Below are positions 16,025 to 20,022 of a stretch of DNA of 20,022 bases, one piece after another. The position numbers and the translations under genes were made by a program. Position 1 is the stretch's first letter, and the number at the start of each line of letters is the position of its first letter. The stretch comes from a virus. The notes beneath the pieces are model-generated. The model was not told the origin of the DNA. It saw only the letters and a list, made by a program, of their open reading frames with translations, and searched no databases. The DNA is taken from positions 1-20,022 of the IMG/VR virus record IMGVR_UViG_3300048042_000010; one strand, given 5' to 3'.

Positions 16025-16738
16025 TTATATATTATCATGAGCAAGTGATTTTTTAATAATATCAAGTTCTGGCCAATTGGTATCATTTAATTTATTAAAT
16101 ATAGAATCATTTAAAGTAATATCTCCATTTTTCATTTCTATTAAAATATATTTAATAATACTATTTTTACATAAATTTAATAATGCATCTGATGGATGTT
16201 CAATATATCTTATTGAACTTCCATTTTGTTTAACAGCAGCTAATTGTACTTGTTCTGATGGATTTTTGATATAGTCTATTGAATCGCCATTTTGTTCAAC
16301 AGCAGCTAATTGTACTTGTTCAAATGGATTTTTAATAAATCTTATTGAATCGCCATTTTGTTCAACAGCAGCTAATTGTACTTGTTCAGATGGATTTTTA
16401 ATATATCTTATTGAATCGCCATTTTGTTCAACAGCAGCTAATTGTACTTGTTCAGATGGATTTTTAATATAGTCTATTGAACTTCCATTTTGTTTAACCG
16501 CAGCTAATTGTACTTGTTCTGATGGATTTTTGATATAGTCTATTGCATATCCATTTTGTTCAACAGCAGCTAATTGTACTTGTTCAGATGGATTTTTAAT
16601 GTATTCTATTGCATATCCATTTTGTTCAACAGCAGCTAATTGTACTTGTTCAGATGGATTTTTAATGTATTCTATTGCATATCCATTTTCACTAACAGCA
16701 GCTAATTGTACACTGTCAGTGACAGAATTTAATTCCAT
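16025..16738 (-). CDS. DUF4116-like repeat protein, 237 aa, eight 22-residue repeats
   Basis: After a short start come eight consecutive 22-residue repeats of the form VQLAAVxQNG-xxIxYIKNPSEQ, then a ~45-residue non-repetitive tail. The pattern matches DUF4116-type repeats seen in giant viruses, large phages and intracellular bacteria; these form an alpha-helical solenoid that probably binds proteins. The repeats vary only in a few positions (YAIE, SSID, DSIR), so copies have been amplified or homogenised recently. Its reverse-strand promoter TTGACC-N16-TATTAT is at 16770-16797. It is convergent with the tRNA region and could be a host-interaction protein. Confidence 0.82.
   Translation of the reverse strand: MELNSVTDSVQLAAVSENGYAIEYIKNPSEQVQLAAVEQNGYAIEYIKNPSEQVQLAAVEQNGYAIDYIKNPSEQVQLAAVKQNGSSIDYIKNPSEQVQLAAVEQNGDSIRYIKNPSEQVQLAAVEQNGDSIRFIKNPFEQVQLAAVEQNGDSIDYIKNPSEQVQLAAVKQNGSSIRYIEHPSDALLNLCKNSIIKYILIEMKNGDITLNDSIFNKLNDTNWPELDIIKKSLAHDNI
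16190..16720 (-). repeat. Eight tandem 66-bp coding repeats
   Basis: Direct repeats of 66 bp encoding the 22-residue units. Long blocks such as CAGCAGCTAATTGTACTTG are identical in most copies. High DNA identity makes copy number likely to change by slippage or recombination. Confidence 0.85.
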
Positions 16739-16769
16739 TTTAACTCTTTTACTTCTTTATTATAATCCT

Positions 16770-16797
16770 ATAATAGCATCTTTAGAAAAAAGGTCAA
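16770..16797 (-). promoter_or_regulatory. Reverse-strand sigma70-like promoter
   Basis: On the reverse strand TTGACC (16797-16792), 16 bases, TATTAT (16775-16770) preceded by ATGC. It drives the repeat-protein gene. Confidence 0.65.
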
Positions 16798-16803
16798 CCA
16801 AAA

Positions 16804-16971
16804 TCAGCACCAAACGATGGTGATATTCTCATGGGCGACCAATTCAGCATCAGGCTTGCCAGTATCTGACAAATCACGCAATGCACGAGCACATAGCCAA
16901 TAAATCCCACATTCTGTCTGCAATTCCTTGAACGGGACACCGTATTCAGTTTCGATTTGTTCAATGTACAT
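16804..16971 (-). CDS. Hypothetical protein, 55 aa
   Basis: Starts at the ATG at 16971 (reverse strand) behind GAGGTG; a longer frame reaching 17010 has no ribosome site and would overlap the upstream gene. An acidic helical protein (YIEQIETEYGVPFKELQ) with two Cys in CGIYWLCAR. Not recognised. Second gene of a two-gene reverse operon with 16991-17215. Confidence 0.65.
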   Translation of the reverse strand: MYIEQIETEYGVPFKELQTECGIYWLCARALRDLSDTGKPDAELVAHENITIVWC

Positions 16972-16990
16972 TTTACACCTCGTTAATAGA

Positions 16991-17215
16991 CTATCCCAGG
17001 CAAACGTCACCGTTCACGTCAACATACCCAAAATTATTAAGATACATTTCTAGTTCTCTGGGAGTAGTTGAATCAACGAAGCTGCTTAGGAAGAATGTAG
17101 CTTCAGCTTTTGTGATTTTGACATTGTGTTCAGACACTCCAAACCGTACCTTAATAAATACTCGCTTAGCTGATTTTACAGCTTTACAGGCCTGAGGAAT
17201 GGTCAAAAGTTCCAT
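16991..17215 (-). CDS. Hypothetical protein, 74 aa
   Basis: First gene of the reverse operon, starting 30 bases after the -10 box (promoter 17245-17272). Basic N-terminal half (ACKAVKSAKRVFIKVRFG) with strand-like segments, acidic C-terminus. Function unknown. Its 5' leader begins close to the divergent virion operon. Confidence 0.7.
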   Translation of the reverse strand: MELLTIPQACKAVKSAKRVFIKVRFGVSEHNVKITKAEATFFLSSFVDSTTPRELEMYLNNFGYVDVNGDVCLG

Positions 17216-17244
17216 ATTTGATCTTCCCTAATTTCTATTAGCGA

Positions 17245-17272
17245 TAATAGCATATCTGTCCAAAAGGTCAAC
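17245..17272 (-). promoter_or_regulatory. Reverse-strand sigma70-like promoter
   Basis: TTGACC (17272-17267), 16 bases, TATTAT (17250-17245) preceded by ATGC, nearly the same as the promoter at 16770-16797. Confidence 0.7.
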
Positions 17273-17293
17273 CGAAATATCTTAAATTGTCAA

Positions 17294-17301
17294 CATAAAT
17301 A
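17294..17301 (+). promoter_or_regulatory. Late promoter variant CATAAATA
   Basis: One base from TATAAATA, 25 bases before the first virion gene at 17326. Late control is expected for structural genes. Confidence 0.55.
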
Positions 17302-17325
17302 ATATCAACAGAATAGGATCGTATT

Positions 17326-18459
17326 ATGCCACCACTAGTCCTTTGGAAGGGCGTCAATGTTAGAACCAATGATTACAAATTTGTTGATCGAACAGTTGGC
17401 GAGTATTTTAAAATAAGCGGTACTGAAATATGGGTACACAAGTATCTAGGACCAGTAGACGCACCAAAATCAAAGGATGCCACCAAACCAGGTGGTGATG
17501 GATTTAATGCAACCGACGCACCAGAATTGGGCATACAGGATGTATTAAATATGGAAATTAGAGATCGAAAATATGATCCGGATATCTATAGCCTCAAGGG
17601 TCACTACCAAGTAAGCGATACAGAATTTGATTTGAGACAGTTTGGATTATTCTTAAGTAACGATACAATATTCATAACGTTTCATCTTAATGATATGGTT
17701 AACAGTATTGGTCGTACATTAATGAGTGGTGATGTTGTCGAAATATGTCACAGGCGAGATGATCTGGTTATTGGTCAGGATGAAAGTATTAGTAAATTTT
17801 ATGTAATACAAGAAGGTACAAGACCTGCAGAAGGTTGGGGTCCGACATGGTGGTCACATATGTGGAGAATCAAATGTACACCAATTACTGATAGTCAAGA
17901 ATATAAAGGCATTCTTAATCTACCTGCAACTGATGTTAACGGTGATCTGATACCAAACGGAAATAGCAGTAATGTGATTACATTAAGTGATTTAATAAGC
18001 AATTATAATAAAGAAATTGAAATTACTGAAAGAGGGTTAGAACAAGCTCATAGAGAAGTTCCATTCTTAAACTTACAATCTACTCATTTTTACTTTTATC
18101 CTACCAATCATGATCCACAAATTAGTTTGTTCGTAAGTGACAATATACCACCAGATGGTAGTAAACCTGTCCCATGCGGTACTACATTTCCCACACAGCC
18201 ATTAATAGGTGATTATTTTATTAGAACTGACTATCTCCCAGCTATGTTGTTTAAGCGTGAAGTTGGGCCACAAACTGGTAATGGTATTTGGGTACGTACA
18301 CAAGTAAACTGGAGAACAAGTTGGACACCTGCTAATAAACTATTAAGTACGTTTATAAATAATAACAATAAAACAACGCTCAATGATGGCAGCGTAGTGC
18401 CAGAAAGACAAAATATCAGGGATCTAATGAAAGCCAAACTAGATCCAGATATAATTTAA
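17326..18459 (+). CDS. Neck protein, T4 gp14-like, 377 aa
   Basis: Probable head-tail connector (neck) protein. Residues about 75-195 carry the gp14-type pattern: a Lys-Pro-Asp rich segment, an FGLFLSNDTIFITF strand pair, then GDVVEICHRRDDL, FYVIQEG and WRIKCTPI, matching the T4 sequence of GDLIYFPxxxxLFEI followed by an aromatic strand. It is longer than T4 gp14 (256 aa) because of a C-terminal extension. First of the late virion operon, ten bases before the GH19 gene; the expected gp15 homologue follows, which supports the call. Ribosome site AGGA, late promoter variant at 17294. Confidence 0.65.
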   Translation: MPPLVLWKGVNVRTNDYKFVDRTVGEYFKISGTEIWVHKYLGPVDAPKSKDATKPGGDGFNATDAPELGIQDVLNMEIRDRKYDPDIYSLKGHYQVSDTEFDLRQFGLFLSNDTIFITFHLNDMVNSIGRTLMSGDVVEICHRRDDLVIGQDESISKFYVIQEGTRPAEGWGPTWWSHMWRIKCTPITDSQEYKGILNLPATDVNGDLIPNGNSSNVITLSDLISNYNKEIEITERGLEQAHREVPFLNLQSTHFYFYPTNHDPQISLFVSDNIPPDGSKPVPCGTTFPTQPLIGDYFIRTDYLPAMLFKREVGPQTGNGIWVRTQVNWRTSWTPANKLLSTFINNNNKTTLNDGSVVPERQNIRDLMKAKLDPDII

Positions 18460-18468
18460 GGAATTGTC

Positions 18469-19116
18469 ATGACAGGATTTGATTTTAATTTTACAGTTAC
18501 ACAGTTATCACAAGTGATGCCAGGTATAAAAGATGCAGAAGATTGGTTTACAGCCTTGAGTAACTTGCTACCAACTTTTGAAATCACTAATGCTAAAAGA
18601 ATTGCAATGTTTCTTGCAATGACTGGCCACGAAAGTGGAAATTTCTCTGTATTAATAGAAGACCTGAATTACAGTGCTGCCGGACTTGCTGCGACATGGC
18701 CAAGTGAGTTTAAGACTAATAACCCAGATGATTATGCACGTCAGCCAGAAAAGATTGCCAATTTAGTTTATGCTAATCGTATGGGCAATGGCAATACAGC
18801 AAGTGGAGACGGCTGGAACTTCCGTGGGCGTGGCCTTATACAGTTAACAGGTAAAGAAAATTATAGCGTATGTAGTACATCAATTTATGGTGATGCAAGA
18901 TTACTAAGTACTCCAGAATTATTATTAACTATGGACGGTGCAATAGCATCGGCTTGTTGGTTTTGGAATTTACACAACTTAAATCCACTTAGTGATGACG
19001 GAAATATTAAGCAAGTTAGACTTATAGCCAATGGTGGCTATATTGGTCTGGCAGATTGTGAAACAAGATATGCTAAGGCATTAAGTGTTTTTGGTATCGA
19101 TGGGATTATAAGTTAA
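18469..19116 (+). CDS. GH19 chitinase-like peptidoglycan hydrolase, 215 aa
   Basis: A glycoside hydrolase family 19 domain that cleaves peptidoglycan (endolysin type). Key features are FLAMTGHESGNF with catalytic Glu55, the RGRGLIQLTGKENY core (119-132), WFWN, and a C-terminal NGGYIGLADCETRY. It has neither a signal peptide nor a membrane segment. In phages this fold usually serves as endolysin, but here it sits between gp14-like and gp15-like tail-completion genes in a late operon, so it could be a virion-borne wall hydrolase used at entry. The frame starts ten bases after the neck gene and abuts the next ATG. Confidence 0.85.
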   Translation: MTGFDFNFTVTQLSQVMPGIKDAEDWFTALSNLLPTFEITNAKRIAMFLAMTGHESGNFSVLIEDLNYSAAGLAATWPSEFKTNNPDDYARQPEKIANLVYANRMGNGNTASGDGWNFRGRGLIQLTGKENYSVCSTSIYGDARLLSTPELLLTMDGAIASACWFWNLHNLNPLSDDGNIKQVRLIANGGYIGLADCETRYAKALSVFGIDGIIS

Positions 19117-20022
19117 ATGGAATTTTGGTATACAGAACAATTACGTAATTATCGATTACAGTTTCAACGAGCATTTTCTGAATTCTATGTACAATATGGA
19201 CCAGATGAAAAAGGTGAAACTACATTAAGCAAAGTTCCTTGCCGTTATGGTGATCCAACAAGACTAGCTGAAATTGTTATAAACGGTAATTCTGAAAACA
19301 AAATACCACCAGTACCGTTTATAACGTATCATATCCAATCATTGAACATGACTCCCGAACGTAGGCAAGATCCATATTTTGTTGGAAAATATCATGCCAA
19401 TGAAAGATTGTATAACGAAGAAACACAGCATTATCTGCAGGCCGTAGGAAATAGGTACACAATTGAACGTTACATGCCTGTTCCGTATGATTTGTTTATA
19501 GCGTTAGATATTTGGTCAAACAATCTCCAGATTAAAGATCAAATATTAGAACAAATACTAATGCTATTTAATCCAAGTATTGTAATACAAACCAGCAATA
19601 ATGTATTCGATTGGACAAGTATTAGTTTAATAGAACAAACAGAAGTAGCATGGAGCAGTATAAGCATTCCCATTGGCATTGATAATCCAATAGATATTAC
19701 TACTATAACATATAAAATACCTATTTGGATAAATCCGCCAGCTAAAGTAAAAGAACAGGTGCTAATTGAAGAAATTATAACAAATATAATGCACGGTATT
19801 AAAGAATATCCCGAACAATGGGGGTGGAGCGAATATGAGGAATTTGGTAAGCGTTATACTACTCCAGGTGACAACCATATAAGACTAAGATTAGACGGTC
19901 CAGAATATCATATTAGCTTAAATACGTCAGCTGGTACACCGGTATCAGCAACGGTAGTTCCTACGATTAACATAACCAGTAATAATCCTACATTAGTATC
20001 TGGTACAAGTTTTAGTTTCAAT
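19117..20022 (+). CDS. Tail sheath stabiliser, T4 gp15-like (5' part, 302 codons)
   Basis: Opens immediately after the GH19 stop (TAAATG) and runs off the window. The first ~220 residues follow T4 gp15: an aromatic N-terminus (MEFWYTEQLRNYR...AFSEFYVQYG), a strand giving VPCRYGDPTR, PFITYHIQSL, then an RYMPVPYDLFIALDIWSNN segment, ILEQILMLFNPS and a late WxxxxxPI strand. gp15 caps the tail tube and sheath and joins them to the neck. After about residue 275 the sequence becomes Thr/Ser/Asn-rich (TINITSNNPTLVSGTSF), suggesting a fused surface domain beyond gp15's usual length. Confidence 0.75.
   Translation, partial: MEFWYTEQLRNYRLQFQRAFSEFYVQYGPDEKGETTLSKVPCRYGDPTRLAEIVINGNSENKIPPVPFITYHIQSLNMTPERRQDPYFVGKYHANERLYNEETQHYLQAVGNRYTIERYMPVPYDLFIALDIWSNNLQIKDQILEQILMLFNPSIVIQTSNNVFDWTSISLIEQTEVAWSSISIPIGIDNPIDITTITYKIPIWINPPAKVKEQVLIEEIITNIMHGIKEYPEQWGWSEYEEFGKRYTTPGDNHIRLRLDGPEYHISLNTSAGTPVSATVVPTINITSNNPTLVSGTSFSFN

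Noticed and set aside
16190-16720. CRISPR-like array
   Set aside because: Repeats are directly adjacent 66-bp coding units without spacers and encode a regular protein.

Overview
The window looks like part of the genome of a large, AT-rich, T4-related myovirus of bacteria. Three things point there. The right end (17326-20022) encodes a gp14-like neck protein, a GH19 peptidoglycan hydrolase and the start of a gp15-like tail-sheath stabiliser. T4-type late promoters (TATAAATA and one-base variants) recur across the window. Three freestanding homing endonucleases (two HNH, one GIY-YIG) sit among many tRNA genes. A second promoter type, TTGACA-N16/17-TGC-TATNAT, reads like a host-sigma70 (early) promoter with an extended -10.

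Layout: 1-1200, small unknown genes, each with its own early promoter, and tRNA-Leu(CAA). 1201-2640, an HNH gene running into tRNA-Leu(UAA), then tRNA-Phe with a large insertion, several tRNA-like elements and tRNA-Thr(CGU). 2653-4137, a three-gene block in which a class II, glycyl-type aminoacyl-tRNA synthetase catalytic domain is flanked by two related small proteins. 4139-5661, tRNA-Met, tRNA-like RNAs, a switch-like set of alternative hairpins in front of gene 4692-4925, tRNA-Pro, and two tRNA-Ala(UGC), one interrupted by about 87 nt. 5701-8069, an HNH gene and a four-gene operon ending in a protein homologous to the C-terminal, tRNA-binding half of GatB. 8093-8795, a broken small gene and four tRNAs or tRNA-like RNAs. 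8851-10840, small genes and a roughly 350-nt structured noncoding region. 10846-12378, a tRNA fragment, tRNA-Lys, the GIY-YIG gene, a membrane protein, tRNA-Gln(CUG) and a terminator. 12499-13280, a reverse-strand gene and intergenic RNA structure. 13281-15285, small genes, tRNA-Ser and tRNA-Gly(GCC) with a 24-nt insertion. 15339-16023, tRNA-Gly(UCC) twice (one with a 25-nt insertion), tRNA-Val, tRNA-Leu(UAG) and an orphan tRNA 3' half. 16025-17215, reverse-strand genes including a protein of eight 22-residue repeats. 17326-end, virion genes.

The coherent theme is translation. The phage carries about 20 tRNA genes, a glycyl-tRNA-synthetase-like enzyme, a GatB-tail-like protein, and tRNAs that depart from the canonical form: insertions in the anticodon loop, 17-bp extended acceptor stems, T-loops without TTC, and Leu anticodons on short-variable-arm bodies. 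Many tRNAs seem to have their own late promoter a few bases upstream, so they would be made late, when virion proteins are made. The endonuclease genes lie against tRNA genes, and all three have hairpins over their translation starts; in two of them a late promoter lies in the hairpin, as in T4 I-TevI. The best candidates for something undescribed are the interrupted tRNA-Gly/Ala genes together with the phage GlyRS-like and GatB-like proteins.
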